A DNA stretch of 48,853 nt from Methylobacterium segetis (GTDB lineage Bacteria; Pseudomonadota; Alphaproteobacteria; Rhizobiales; Beijerinckiaceae), in NCBI RefSeq assembly GCF_004348265.1, contig NZ_SMNT01000038.1:1-48853 (forward strand), given 5' to 3'. The position numbers and the translations under genes are program-made. How positions within the stretch are numbered: the stretch's first letter is position 1; the number at the start of each line of letters is the position of its first letter. Below are positions 8,904 to 17,800 of this stretch, piece after piece. The notes beneath the pieces were generated by a model. It saw only the letters and a program-made list of their open reading frames with translations. It searched no databases and had not been told where the DNA came from.

Positions 8904-10589
8904 ATGCGTCTGTCCTTGAAAGTCGTCCTGATCGGCTCCATCGGCCTGCTCGGCTTGGCCGCGGCCGGGCAGGGCGCCGTCAACGTCGCCAAGCTCTCCT
9001 CGATCCGGCAGGACGTGCACGAGGTCGCGGTCAACTGGCTGCCCTCGGTCACCGCGATCCAGGAGATCAGCACGGGGACCCGCGAGATCCGCGTGAAGAT
9101 CTACCGCTACGTCGTGGCCTCCGAGACGCCGCAGGCGCTCGCCGAGAACGGCAAGGCCCTCGACGACAGCCACCGCAGCCTCGACGCCCTGCGGCGCACC
9201 TACGAGCCGCTGATCTCCTCGCCCGAGGAGCGCGCGTTCTACGACGCGTTCCAGGCGAGCTGGAAGCGCTACATCGATCAGGAGACCCAGGCGCGCGGCC
9301 TGATGGATGCCGGCCGCAAGGCGGAGGCGCTCGCCCTGGTGACGAGTTCCGAGATGGCCCGCCTCAACAAGGACGCGATGCAGGCGCTCGCCCGCAGCGT
9401 TGATCTCAACAAGAAGGGCGCGGCCGAGAACAGCGCCGCCGCCGTTCAGGCGATCGGCTCGGCGACGGTCGCGGCCTACGTGGCGACGGCCCTGTCCCTC
9501 GTCGTCGGCCTCGCCGCGGCCCTGTTCAGCCTGCTCGGCATCGCCCGGCCGATCGAGCGGATGACGGCGGCGATGAGCCGTCTGGCGGGGGGCGACGCCG
9601 CCGCCGAGGTTCCGGCCAAGGGGCGGCGCGACGAGATCGGCGACATGGCCGCGGCCGTGCAGGTCTTCAAGGACAACCTGATCCGCACACGGCAGCTCGA
9701 GGAGGAGACGGCGCTCGCCCGCGCCGGCGCCGAGGCGCAGCGCAAGGCGGCGATGCGGGAGATGGCGGACGGCTTCGAGCGCGCGGTGAGCGGCATCGTC
9801 GGCACCGTGACCGCCGCCGCGACCGAGTTGCAGGCCACCGCCCAGACCATGACGGCGACCGCCTCGGAGACCGCGGGCCAGTCGGGCACCGTGGCGGTCG
9901 CCGCCGAGGAGGCCGCCTCCAACGTCAACACCGTCGCGGCGGCGGCGGAGGAACTCGGCTCCTCGGTCTCCGAGATCGGCCGGCAGGTCTCGGGCTCGGC
10001 CCATCTCGCCCAGCTCGCCGCCAGCGAGGCGGGCCAGACGAGCGCCCTGGTGCAGGAACTCAGCGCGGCCGCCACCCGCATCGGCGACGTCGTGGCGATG
10101 ATCTCGACGATCGCGGGCCAGACCAACCTGCTCGCGCTCAACGCGACGATCGAGGCGGCGCGCGCCGGCGAGGCGGGCCGGGGCTTCGCGGTCGTGGCGG
10201 CCGAGGTGAAGGAGCTCGCCAACCAGACCGCGCGGGCGACCGAGGAGATCTCGGGCCAGATCGCCCGCATCCAGGGCTCGACCGGCCAGGCGGTCTCGGC
10301 CATCGGCGGCATCGCGGGCCGGATCCAGGAGATCAGCGCGGTCGCCACCACCATCGCGGCGGCGGTCGAGGAGCAGGGCGCGGCGACGCAGGAGATCGTG
10401 CGCAACATCACCCAGGCCGCCACGGGCACGGGGGAGGTCACGGCGAACATCGCGGGCGTCGCCCAGGCCGCCGAGGAGACGGGCGCGGCGGCGACCCAGG
10501 TGCTCGGCGCGGCCTCCGACCTGTCGCGGCAGTCGGAGCACCTCAACGCCGAGGTCTCGCGCGTCCTCGCCACCGTCAGGGCCGCCTGA
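8904..10589 (+). CDS. Methyl-accepting chemotaxis protein (four-helix-bundle type)
   Basis: A 561-residue chemoreceptor. Membrane helix 1 is at about residues 6-24 ([16 protein letters not shown]). A roughly 150-residue helical periplasmic sensor of the four-helix-bundle MCP type follows. Helix 2 is at about 190-212, a HAMP domain at about 213-265 ([32 protein letters not shown]), and the signalling domain covers about 290-550. The hairpin tip is well conserved: [19 protein letters not shown] followed by [15 protein letters not shown]. It should couple CheA/CheW to an unknown ligand. There is no C-terminal CheR-binding pentapeptide. Only a weak ribosome-binding site precedes ATG 8904, and no other chemotaxis gene is adjacent. 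The long antisense frames over this gene are shadows. Confidence 0.93.
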   Translation: MRLSLKVVLIGSIGLLGLAAAGQGAVNVAKLSSIRQDVHEVAVNWLPSVTAIQEISTGTREIRVKIYRYVVASETPQALAENGKALDDSHRSLDALRRTYEPLISSPEERAFYDAFQASWKRYIDQETQARGLMDAGRKAEALALVTSSEMARLNKDAMQALARSVDLNKKGAAENSAAAVQAIGSATVAAYVATALSLVVGLAAALFSLLGIARPIERMTAAMSRLAGGDAAAEVPAKGRRDEIGDMAAAVQVFKDNLIRTRQLEEETALARAGAEAQRKAAMREMADGFERAVSGIVGTVTAAATELQATAQTMTATASETAGQSGTVAVAAEEAASNVNTVAAAAEELGSSVSEIGRQVSGSAHLAQLAASEAGQTSALVQELSAAATRIGDVVAMISTIAGQTNLLALNATIEAARAGEAGRGFAVVAAEVKELANQTARATEEISGQIARIQGSTGQAVSAIGGIAGRIQEISAVATTIAAAVEEQGAATQEIVRNITQAATGTGEVTANIAGVAQAAEETGAAATQVLGAASDLSRQSEHLNAEVSRVLATVRAA

Positions 10590-10849
10590 TCCGGGCGCGG
10601 TGCGGCGCGGAAGCCACAACCTGAAGTGTATTCAGGCCGCGCGCAGGACTTTCCGGCCCGGCGCCTTGTGCCGGCCGGCGCGCGGCTTAGCCTCAGCCTC
10701 GCCCGCCCGTAGCTTCCGGCGGGCAACCTCCATCTCGGGCGCGTCGGAAACGACGCTCCCTTTTTTTGTCTCGTGCGTTGCTGGAAGCCCGGGGCGGAAC
10801 GTCGTCCGCGCCGGGGGCTGGATCGTTCCTTGCAGGGTGCGCCGTCACG

Positions 10850-11068
10850 ATGTCGATCTCGCTGGCCATGCCGATCACCGAAGCCGCGCTCTTCACCGCG
10901 GGCTGCGCCGTCATCCACGCCCAGCGCGGTCGCGCGGAGCAGGTGACGGTGGCGCTGGCCTGCCTCGTGGTGCTGCTCGCCTTCGCGCTGGGCATCGCCA
11001 GCCTGCCGGAGGGCCTGCTGCGCGAGCAGGCCCCAATCGCCTTCAACCCGGATTCCGCGCTCGACTGA
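10850..11068 (+). CDS. Small membrane protein of unknown function
   Basis: A 72-residue product if started at ATG 10850; an in-frame TTG at 10766 would give 100 residues but has no ribosome-binding site. It contains a hydrophobic N-terminal segment (MSISLAMPITEAALFTAG) and a clear membrane helix near residues 26-45 (VTVALACLVVLLAFALGIA). No family is recognised. It ends nine bases before the convergent SGNH-protein gene. Codon use fits the host, but at this length in high-GC DNA a chance frame remains possible. Confidence 0.5.
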   Translation: MSISLAMPITEAALFTAGCAVIHAQRGRAEQVTVALACLVVLLAFALGIASLPEGLLREQAPIAFNPDSALD

Positions 11069-11077
11069 GCCCCGCCT

Positions 11078-12025
11078 TCAGGCCGCCCGCGCCCGCGCGG
11101 CGGGGCCGGCCCAGCGGGCCGGGACGCCGCGCCGCCGGCCCGCGGCCACGTCGAAATCGTCCTTCGGCAGCCGGGCGAGGAAGCGCTCGGCCAGCTCGAC
11201 GACGAGGGCGTCCGGCCGCACGCGCTCGATGTATTCCCAGTCGAGATGGGCGGACCAGACGAAGTGCACCTCCGCGAAGCTCTCGGCCAGCAGCCCCGTG
11301 AGCAGGATCGGGGCGAAATGCGCGAAGGAATCGCCGAACAGGACCAGCCGGCGCGGGTCGATGCCGGGACCGGCGTTCCGGTAGATCACGTGCGCGCCCG
11401 TGTGCGGCGCCTCCGCACGCCCGGCCGCCTCGTGGGCCTCGACGAGGGCGTTCGCGTAGCGTCGCACCGCGTGGCGCTGCAGGTCCCAGTGCGTTGCGGT
11501 CTCGCGGGGCGCGCCCGGCAGCTTGCCGCCGAGGTCGCGCACGAGGTCGAGGTCGAAGCGGGGGCGCTCGCCGATATCGGCGGGCGGAACGGCGCCGAGC
11601 GCCCGCATCACTTCGCGGTAGGCGAGCAGGCAGCCGTCGACCGTCCAGTGGGTGTCGGTCCGCTGGTAGAGGGGCACCGGGCCGTCGCGAGCGGCGCGGA
11701 AGGGCGTCAGCAGGTCGACATAGCCGGGAAGCCCCATCAGCCGCCGGGCGAGGAGGCGCGTCGACGCCCGGCCCGGATCGTAGGCGAGGTCGCGGGTCAT
11801 GTTGTCGTAGACCGAGAGCTTGGCGGGCACGATCGCGTGGACGCAGCGGATGCCGAGCCCGGCCGCCCGCGCGGTGCGCGCCTCGATCAGGCGGGCCCAG
11901 CGGCGCAGGTGCCACCAGCGCAGCAGCCCCCCGCCGTACTGGTCGAGGGCGCGGTTGCTGCCGCCGGTGAGGAAGAGCCAGCCGTCCCGCCCGACATGGA
12001 CGGTATCCCGAGATTTGCGGAGCAT
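11078..12025 (-). CDS. AlgX/AlgJ-type SGNH hydrolase-like protein (putative O-acetyltransferase/esterase domain)
   Basis: A 315-residue protein. Near the N-terminus is VGRDGWLFLTGG, the typical opening of alginate O-acetyltransferase AlgJ/AlgX SGNH domains. Asp124 and His126 in the QRTDTHWT motif and Ser233 in FGDSF supply the expected Ser-His-Asp triad. Family members transfer or remove acetyl groups on exopolysaccharides in the periplasm. No signal peptide is apparent in this product, which is unusual for the family. No MBOAT acyltransferase (AlgI-like) or other polysaccharide gene is adjacent, so its partner is unknown. It is convergent with the small membrane protein gene and divergent from the photolyase-like gene. 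Confidence 0.85.
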   Translation of the reverse strand: MLRKSRDTVHVGRDGWLFLTGGSNRALDQYGGGLLRWWHLRRWARLIEARTARAAGLGIRCVHAIVPAKLSVYDNMTRDLAYDPGRASTRLLARRLMGLPGYVDLLTPFRAARDGPVPLYQRTDTHWTVDGCLLAYREVMRALGAVPPADIGERPRFDLDLVRDLGGKLPGAPRETATHWDLQRHAVRRYANALVEAHEAAGRAEAPHTGAHVIYRNAGPGIDPRRLVLFGDSFAHFAPILLTGLLAESFAEVHFVWSAHLDWEYIERVRPDALVVELAERFLARLPKDDFDVAAGRRRGVPARWAGPAARARAA

Positions 12026-12099
12026 GGCGCGTCTGTAGCCGAGGGGCGCCAGCGGCGATACCGCCCGGGACCCGGGCTGCCTCCTCCGCGTTGCCGGGC

Positions 12100-13215
12100 A
12101 TGGAGAGCCTCGACCTTCGGATGCCCGACGCGCCGGCGCCTCGCCCGGCGGCGCGCCCCGCCCGCCTCTGGCGCCCGCGCCGCGTCCTCGTCACCCCGGC
12201 GGCCCTGGACCACGCCCACGGGCGCGCGATGCTGGCCCGCCTCGAAGGGCAGGGGCTTCCCGTCGAGCGGCTCCCCGCGAACCGGCTCACGGGCCTGCGG
12301 GGGGCGGACCCGCGCCGGGCCTACGCGGAGGCCAAGGCGACGCTCGCCCTCGTCGTGGCGCCGCCGACCAAGCTGAGGCTCCAGCCGATCCCGCCCTCGG
12401 CCGACTGGCGCTTCGACCTCGCCGAGGGCTGCCCGGCGCATTGCCAGTACTGCTATCTCGCGGGCTCGCTCTCCGGGCCGCCGGTGACGCGGGTCTACGC
12501 CAATCTCGACGCGATCCTGGGAAACCTCGCCTCCTACGCCGGGCACGGCGCGGTCACCTCGGCCTCGGAGGCGCGCGCGGGGGAGGGGACCACCTTCGAG
12601 GCCTCCTGCTACACCGACCCCCTCGGGATCGAGCACCTGACGGGCTCGCTCGGCGCCGCGATCCGGCATTTCGGCGCCTGGGACGCGCCGGTGCAGCTGC
12701 GCGTCACCACGAAGTTCGCCGCGGTCGAGCCCCTGCTCGGGCTGCCCCACAACAGGCGCACGCGCCTGCGCTTCTCGGTCAACGCCGCGAAGGCCGCCCG
12801 CTACGAGGGCGGCACCGCCCCTCTGCCCGAGCGCCTCGCCGCGATGGGCGCGGCGGCGCGGGTGGGATACCCGGTCGGGCTCACCATCGCACCGATCCTC
12901 GCCTTCGAGGGCTGGCGCGAGGGCTACGCCGCGCTGATCGCGGACGCCGCCCGCGCGCTCGCGGGCGTGCCCGACCTCGACCTGACGGCCGAGCTCATCA
13001 CGCACCGCTTCACGCCGGGCTCGAAGGCGGTGCTGGAGGGCTGGTATCCGGGCTCGGACCTGCCGATGGAGGAGGCCGCGCGCAGCCGCAAGCTCACCAA
13101 GTTCGGGGGCGTGAAATACGTCTTCCCGCGCGACCTGATGGCGGAGATGCGCGGCACGCTGACGGCCCTCCTGGCGCGGGACCTGCCGGCGGCACGGGTC
13201 CTGTACTGGACGTGA
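12100..13215 (+). CDS. Spore photoproduct lyase family radical-SAM protein
   Basis: A 371-residue protein from ATG 12100 (a TTG nine bases earlier is possible). It carries the radical-SAM Cys-x3-Cys-x2-Cys motif in GCPAHCQYCYL (Cys111, Cys115, Cys118), with Tyr117 and Tyr119 as in characterised spore photoproduct lyases. Further family landmarks are RVYANLDAIL, FEASCYTDPLGIEHLT with Cys170 at the place of the hydrogen-donor cysteine (C141 in Bacillus), LRVTTKF, RFSVNAAK, IAPI, ELITHRF and the C-terminal VLYWT. The bacillar enzyme repairs the UV lesion 5-thyminyl-5,6-dihydrothymine using S-adenosylmethionine. Its role in a non-sporulating alphaproteobacterium is not established. The gene is divergent from the SGNH gene and followed 64 bases later by a 2H phosphoesterase. 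Confidence 0.9.
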   Translation: MESLDLRMPDAPAPRPAARPARLWRPRRVLVTPAALDHAHGRAMLARLEGQGLPVERLPANRLTGLRGADPRRAYAEAKATLALVVAPPTKLRLQPIPPSADWRFDLAEGCPAHCQYCYLAGSLSGPPVTRVYANLDAILGNLASYAGHGAVTSASEARAGEGTTFEASCYTDPLGIEHLTGSLGAAIRHFGAWDAPVQLRVTTKFAAVEPLLGLPHNRRTRLRFSVNAAKAARYEGGTAPLPERLAAMGAAARVGYPVGLTIAPILAFEGWREGYAALIADAARALAGVPDLDLTAELITHRFTPGSKAVLEGWYPGSDLPMEEAARSRKLTKFGGVKYVFPRDLMAEMRGTLTALLARDLPAARVLYWT

Positions 13216-13279
13216 GGGATGCGCGCCGGATCGCGCAGCCTGCCCTGGACCTGCCGCCCGCCCGCGCCATTTCGGGCCG

Positions 13280-13810
13280 ATGCACCGCCCCGGCGACCCC
13301 TCCGACCCGCTGATCCTGACGCTCGAACTCGACGCGGAGACCTTCGCGCGGTTCGATGGCCTGCGGCGGCGCCACTTCCCGGAGCGGCTGAACCACATCC
13401 CGGCCCACGTCACCCTGTTCCACCACCTGCCGGGTCCGGAGGAGCGCGGCGTGACCGAGACGGTCGCGGCCCTCGTGCGCACGGTGGCGCCGCCCGAGGT
13501 CGCGGTGACGGGTCTGCGCTTCCTCGGCCGCGGCGTCGCCTTCAACCTCGAATCGGAGGCGCTGTCGGGCCTCCGGGCGCGCCTCGCCCGCGCCTTCGAG
13601 GGGCACCTCACCGCGCAGGACCGGCAGGGCTTCCGCCCGCACGTCACCGTTCAGAACAAGGTGGAGCCGGAGGTCGCCCGCGCGCTCCAGGCCGGGCTGG
13701 AACAGGATTTCCGCCCATTCCGTTTCACCGCTCCGGGGCTCATCCTGTGGCGCTATCTCGGCGGTCCCTGGGAGGAGCGCGCCCGGTTCGCGTTCGGAGC
13801 CTTCTCGTGA
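13280..13810 (+). CDS. 2'-5' RNA ligase / 2H phosphoesterase family protein
   Basis: A 176-residue two-lobed protein with both catalytic HxT motifs: H43-V-T45 in PAHVTLFHH and H121-V-T123 in RPHVTVQNK. 2H proteins hydrolyse or form 2',5' or 2',3'-cyclic phosphodiester bonds in RNA or small molecules. This bacterial subgroup (PF13563-like) is poorly characterised, so the substrate is unknown. The length is normal for the family. It lies 64 bases after the photolyase-like gene and 34 bases before the PAP2 gene on the same strand, so the three may form one transcript. Confidence 0.88.
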   Translation: MHRPGDPSDPLILTLELDAETFARFDGLRRRHFPERLNHIPAHVTLFHHLPGPEERGVTETVAALVRTVAPPEVAVTGLRFLGRGVAFNLESEALSGLRARLARAFEGHLTAQDRQGFRPHVTVQNKVEPEVARALQAGLEQDFRPFRFTAPGLILWRYLGGPWEERARFAFGAFS

Positions 13811-13844
13811 GCCTGCCCGCAACCCCCTCTCGGAAGGCAAGCCG

Positions 13845-14603
13845 GTGAAGGCGCTCCACTCCGCCCGCGGGAATCCGCTCTTCGGCCGGGCGATGGGGGT
13901 GTGGCTGCGGCTTCGCCTCAACGAGGTCGGGCCGCTCGCCGCCCTGCTCACCCTCAGCCTCCTCGGCTTCGGCTTCTTCGCGCTCGCCGACGCGGTGGGC
14001 GAGGGATCGACCGCGGCCCTCGACCGCCGGATCCTGCTGGCGCTGCGCAACCCGGCCGACCTCGCCGACCCGGTCGGCCCGCGCTGGCTCGAGGAGACGA
14101 TGCGCGACATCACCGGGCTCGGCAGCGTCTTCACCATCGTCTTCGTCACGGCGGCCGTCGCCGCCTACCTCGCGCTCGCGGGCAAGCAGCGCCTCGCCGC
14201 CTTCGTGGTGGCGGCGGTGGGCGGGGGCGAGATCGTCTCGACGGTGCTGAAGCTGTTCTACCACCGGCCGCGGCCGGACCTCGTGCCGCACGGCATGGAG
14301 GTGTTCACCGCGAGCTTCCCGAGCGGGCACGCCATGATGTCGGCGATCGCCTACCTCACGCTCGCCACGCTGCTCGCCCGGGTCGATCCGCACCGGCGCG
14401 TCAAGGCGCTGGTTCTCGCGCTCGGCATCTTCATCACCCTCTGCGTCGGGATCAGCCGGGTCTATCTCGGCGTGCACTGGCCAAGCGACGTCCTGGCCGG
14501 CTGGTGCGTCGGCGCGGCCTGGGCGGCCCTGTGCTGGTTCGTCGCGCTGCAGCTCCAGCGCCGGGGCGAGGTCGAGGCGCCGGACCCGCCCCCGCCGGCC
14601 TGA
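13845..14603 (+). CDS. PAP2-family membrane phosphatase
   Basis: A 252-residue integral membrane protein from GTG 13845, with ggaagg about eight bases upstream. All three parts of the acid-phosphatase signature are present: KLFYHRPRPDL, then FPSGHAMMS, then SRVYLGVHWPSDVLAG. Several membrane helices surround them. Such enzymes dephosphorylate lipid phosphates such as phosphatidate, phosphatidylglycerophosphate or undecaprenyl diphosphate on the periplasmic face. The extra N-terminal segment with an early membrane helix is usual for the type-2 PAP2 subgroup. The substrate cannot be decided from the sequence. Confidence 0.92.
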   Translation: MKALHSARGNPLFGRAMGVWLRLRLNEVGPLAALLTLSLLGFGFFALADAVGEGSTAALDRRILLALRNPADLADPVGPRWLEETMRDITGLGSVFTIVFVTAAVAAYLALAGKQRLAAFVVAAVGGGEIVSTVLKLFYHRPRPDLVPHGMEVFTASFPSGHAMMSAIAYLTLATLLARVDPHRRVKALVLALGIFITLCVGISRVYLGVHWPSDVLAGWCVGAAWAALCWFVALQLQRRGEVEAPDPPPPA

Positions 14604-14726
14604 AGCCTCGGAACACTCCCTCCGAAGCCCGCGTTCGCACCGTTGAGTGGCCGCCGATCCGGCCGGGCCGCTCCCGGCCCCCGATCGCACCCGGCCTCAC
14701 GACCCCCTTCGAGCACGCGAGAGCCC

Positions 14727-16046
14727 ATGGCGGAAGACGATCTCCATCTGTCCCGGCGCAACCTCCTGCGGGCGGGCGGCGCGACGCTGACCGGCGCGGC
14801 GCTCGCCATGGCGGGCCCGGCCTCGGCGGCGCAGAACCCGCCGGGCGGGCCGGCCGTGCCGGCCGATACGGGGGCCGTCCAGGGCAGCCGGATCGTCTTC
14901 CCGAATTGGCGCGGCCCCGGCGACCGGACGCCGCCGCCCCCGCCCGCGCCGATGCCGCTGGAGAAGCGCGTCGGCTTCTGCCTCGTCGGCCTCGGGCGCC
15001 TCAGCCTGGAAGAGCTGCTGCCGGCCTTCGCGGAGAGCAAGAAGGCCCGGATCGTCGCGCTGATGTCGGGCTCGCCCGACAAGGCCAAACTCGTCGCGCA
15101 GCAATACGGGGTCGCGCCGGACGCGGTCTACGGATACGGCGACTGGGACAGGCTGAAGCAGAACGCCGCGGTGCAGGCGGTCTACATCGTCACGCCGAAC
15201 GCGGTCCATCGCGACCAGGTGATCGCGGCGGCCGGGGCGGGCAAGCACGTGCTCTGCGAGAAGCCGATGGCGGCGAACTCCGCCGAGGCTCGCGACATGA
15301 TCGCCGCCTGCGAGCGGGCGAACGTGCGGCTGATGATCGCCTATCGCTGCCAGTACGAGCCCTACAACCGCGAGGTGGCGCGCCTCGTCCGCTCCGGCGC
15401 CTACGGCCGGCCGCGGCTGATCCAGGCGTTCAACGGCCAGACCACGGGCCTGCCCGAGCAATGGCGCCTCAAGAAGGCGCTGGCGGGCGGGGGCGCGCTG
15501 CCCGACATCGGCATCTACTGCCTCAACCCGGCGCGCGCCGTCCTCGGCGAGGAGCCGGTCTCGGTGCAGGCGCAGATCTTCTCGCCGCCCGAGGATCCGA
15601 AATTCGCCGAGGTCGAGGAGACGGTGAGCTTCACCCTCCGCTTCCCCTCGGGCACGATCGCGCAATGCCTGACGAGCTACGGCGTCCACGAGGCGCGGCG
15701 CATGAGCGTGCACACGCAGGCCGCCGACATCGCGCTCGAGAACGCCTTCGCCTACGAGGGCCAGCGCCTGATCGTCTCCCACAAGGACGGCCCGCAGGAA
15801 TCGCGCGACAACCGCGTGCTGGCGCAGAAGAACCAGTTCGCCCTGGAGATCGACCACTTCGCCCGCTGCGTGCTGGAGAACCGCCGCCCGCGCACGCCCG
15901 GCGAGGAGGGGCTGCAGGACCACGTGCTGATGGAGGCGATCTACGAATCCGCCCGCACGGGTGCGCCCGTCACGGTCGGGCCGCCCCCGGGCGCGGGCGG
16001 CGGCCTCGACGTGACCCGCGGGCCGGAACTCGACGAGGCGGGCTGA
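14727..16046 (+). CDS. Gfo/Idh/MocA family oxidoreductase with Tat signal (glucose-fructose oxidoreductase-like)
   Basis: A 439-residue protein from ATG 14727. The N-terminus holds a twin-arginine export motif (LSRRNLLRAGG) followed by a hydrophobic stretch ending GPASAAQ. After a Pro-rich linker comes the NAD(P)-binding Rossmann fold (GFCLVGLGRLSLEELLPAF) and the family hallmark LCEKPMAANSAEA. The C-terminal domain has the usual QWRLKKALAGGGALPDIGIY. Zymomonas glucose-fructose oxidoreductase is the model: it carries tightly bound NADP through the Tat system and turns glucose plus fructose into gluconolactone plus sorbitol in the periplasm. The true sugar substrate here is unknown. The upstream 28 in-frame codons have no start signal and were left out. 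Confidence 0.9.
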   Translation: MAEDDLHLSRRNLLRAGGATLTGAALAMAGPASAAQNPPGGPAVPADTGAVQGSRIVFPNWRGPGDRTPPPPPAPMPLEKRVGFCLVGLGRLSLEELLPAFAESKKARIVALMSGSPDKAKLVAQQYGVAPDAVYGYGDWDRLKQNAAVQAVYIVTPNAVHRDQVIAAAGAGKHVLCEKPMAANSAEARDMIAACERANVRLMIAYRCQYEPYNREVARLVRSGAYGRPRLIQAFNGQTTGLPEQWRLKKALAGGGALPDIGIYCLNPARAVLGEEPVSVQAQIFSPPEDPKFAEVEETVSFTLRFPSGTIAQCLTSYGVHEARRMSVHTQAADIALENAFAYEGQRLIVSHKDGPQESRDNRVLAQKNQFALEIDHFARCVLENRRPRTPGEEGLQDHVLMEAIYESARTGAPVTVGPPPGAGGGLDVTRGPELDEAG

Positions 16047-16141
16047 GCCCCGCGGCCGGGCGGCCCCTTTCGCCCGCGCCGCCCATGCCGTAAGGGGCCG
16101 GGGATCCACCCCCCGACAGCTCCCGGACCCCTTCGGCACGC

Positions 16142-17764
16142 ATGATACGCCTCGAGAAGATCGGCAAGCAGAACGGCCGGCAACTCGTCTTCGTCGAGGC
16201 GTCCGCCGCCCTGCAGAAGGGCGAGAAGGTCGGGCTCGTCGGCCCGAACGGCGCCGGCAAGACGACCCTGTTCCGGATGATCACGGGCCAGGAGGAGCCC
16301 GACGAGGGCCAGGTCCTGGCCGAGCGCGGCATCACGATCGGCTATTTCAGCCAGGATGTCGGCGAGATGTCGGGACGCAGCGTCGTCTCGGAGGTGATGG
16401 CGGGCGCAGGGCCCGTCAGCGTCGTCGCGGCGGAGCTGAAGGAGATCGAATCGGCGCTGGCCGATCCCGACCGGATGGACGAGATGGAGGCCCTCGTCGA
16501 GCGCTACGGCGAGGTGCAGGCCCGCTTCGAGGAGCTCGACGGCTACGCCCTCGAAGGCCGCGCCTACGAGGTGCTCGCCGGCCTCAGCTTCAGCCAGGAG
16601 ATGATGGACGGCGATGTCGGGCGCCTCTCGGGCGGCTGGAAGATGCGCGTCGCGCTCGCCCGCATCCTCCTGATGCGGCCTGACGTGATGCTGCTCGACG
16701 AGCCGAGCAACCACCTCGACCTGGAGAGCCTGATCTGGCTCGAATCCTTCCTCAAGGGTTACGACGGCGCCCTGCTGATGACCTCGCACGACCGCGAGTT
16801 CATGAACCGGATCGTCACCAAGATCGTCGAGATCGACGGCGGCGCGCTCACCACCTATTCGGGCGACTACGCCTTCTACGAGCAGCAGCGGGCGCTCAAC
16901 GAATCGCAGCAGCAGGCGCAGTTCGAGCGCCAGCAGGCGATGCTCGCCAAGGAGATCAAGTTCATCGAGCGCTTCAAGGCCCGGGCGAGCCACGCCGCTC
17001 AGGTCCAGAGCCGGGTGAAGAAGCTCGACAAGATCGAGCGCGTCGAGCCGCCCAAGCGCCGGCAGACGGTGCTGTTCGACTTCCCGCCCGCGCCCCGCTC
17101 GGGCGACGACGTGGTCAGCCTGAAGAACGTGCACAAGCGCTACGGCAGCCGCAGCATCTATGCCGGCCTCGACTTCGCGGTGCGGCGCAGGGAGCGCTGG
17201 TGCGTGATGGGCATCAACGGCGCCGGCAAGTCCACCCTGCTCAAGCTCGTCACCGGCACGGCGCAGCCCGACGACGGCACGGTGGCGCTCGGCGGCAGCG
17301 TGAAGCTCGGCTACTTCGCGCAGCACGCCATGGACCTCCTCGACGGCGAGCGCACGGTGTTCCAGTCCCTGGAGGACGCCTTCCCCCAGGCGGGGCAGGG
17401 CTCGCTGCGGGCGCTGGCCGGCTGCTTCGGCTTCTCGGGCGACGACGTGGAGAAGCGCTGCCGGGTGCTCTCGGGCGGCGAGAAGGCCCGGCTGGTGATG
17501 GCCTTGATGCTGTTCGACCCGCCGAACTTCCTCGTCCTCGACGAGCCCACCAACCACCTCGACATGGCGACGAAGGAGATGCTGATCACGGCGCTCTCGG
17601 GCTACGAGGGCACCATGCTGTTCGTCTCCCACGACCGGCACTTCCTGTCCGCGCTCTCGAACCGGGTGCTCGAACTGACGCCCGAGGGCATCCACCAGTA
17701 CGGCGGCGGCTACACCGAGTACGTGGCCCGCACCGGCCAGGAGGCGCCGGGCCTGCGGAGCTGA
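16142..17764 (+). CDS. ABC-F family ATPase
   Basis: A 540-residue soluble protein with two tandem ABC ATPase domains and no membrane segment. Domain 1 has Walker A GPNGAGKTT, signature LSGGWKMRVALARIL and Walker B VMLLDEPSNHLD. Domain 2 has GINGAGKST, LSGGEKARLVMALM and FLVLDEPTNHLD. Between them, at about residues 240-320, is the charged interdomain linker of ABC-F proteins (FERQQAMLAKEIKFIERFKA). ABC-F proteins act on ribosomes, for example in relieving stalled translation or resisting antibiotics; the exact subgroup (EttA, Uup, YbiT or other) was not settled. The gene stands alone and converges with the GlxA-type regulator gene. Confidence 0.93.
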   Translation: MIRLEKIGKQNGRQLVFVEASAALQKGEKVGLVGPNGAGKTTLFRMITGQEEPDEGQVLAERGITIGYFSQDVGEMSGRSVVSEVMAGAGPVSVVAAELKEIESALADPDRMDEMEALVERYGEVQARFEELDGYALEGRAYEVLAGLSFSQEMMDGDVGRLSGGWKMRVALARILLMRPDVMLLDEPSNHLDLESLIWLESFLKGYDGALLMTSHDREFMNRIVTKIVEIDGGALTTYSGDYAFYEQQRALNESQQQAQFERQQAMLAKEIKFIERFKARASHAAQVQSRVKKLDKIERVEPPKRRQTVLFDFPPAPRSGDDVVSLKNVHKRYGSRSIYAGLDFAVRRRERWCVMGINGAGKSTLLKLVTGTAQPDDGTVALGGSVKLGYFAQHAMDLLDGERTVFQSLEDAFPQAGQGSLRALAGCFGFSGDDVEKRCRVLSGGEKARLVMALMLFDPPNFLVLDEPTNHLDMATKEMLITALSGYEGTMLFVSHDRHFLSALSNRVLELTPEGIHQYGGGYTEYVARTGQEAPGLRS

Positions 17765-17800
17765 GGCCCCGGCGCGCCGCGGCTCAGGGCACGCCGCCGC

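Noticed and set aside
10620..10636. Hairpin CCTGAA/TTCAGG after the first chemoreceptor as a terminator
   Set aside because: Stem of only six bases and no T-run; too weak to call.
8814..10918. Minus-strand frames of 601 and 480 residues over the first chemoreceptor
   Set aside because: Composition shadows of the conserved chemoreceptor; no start signals or family features.
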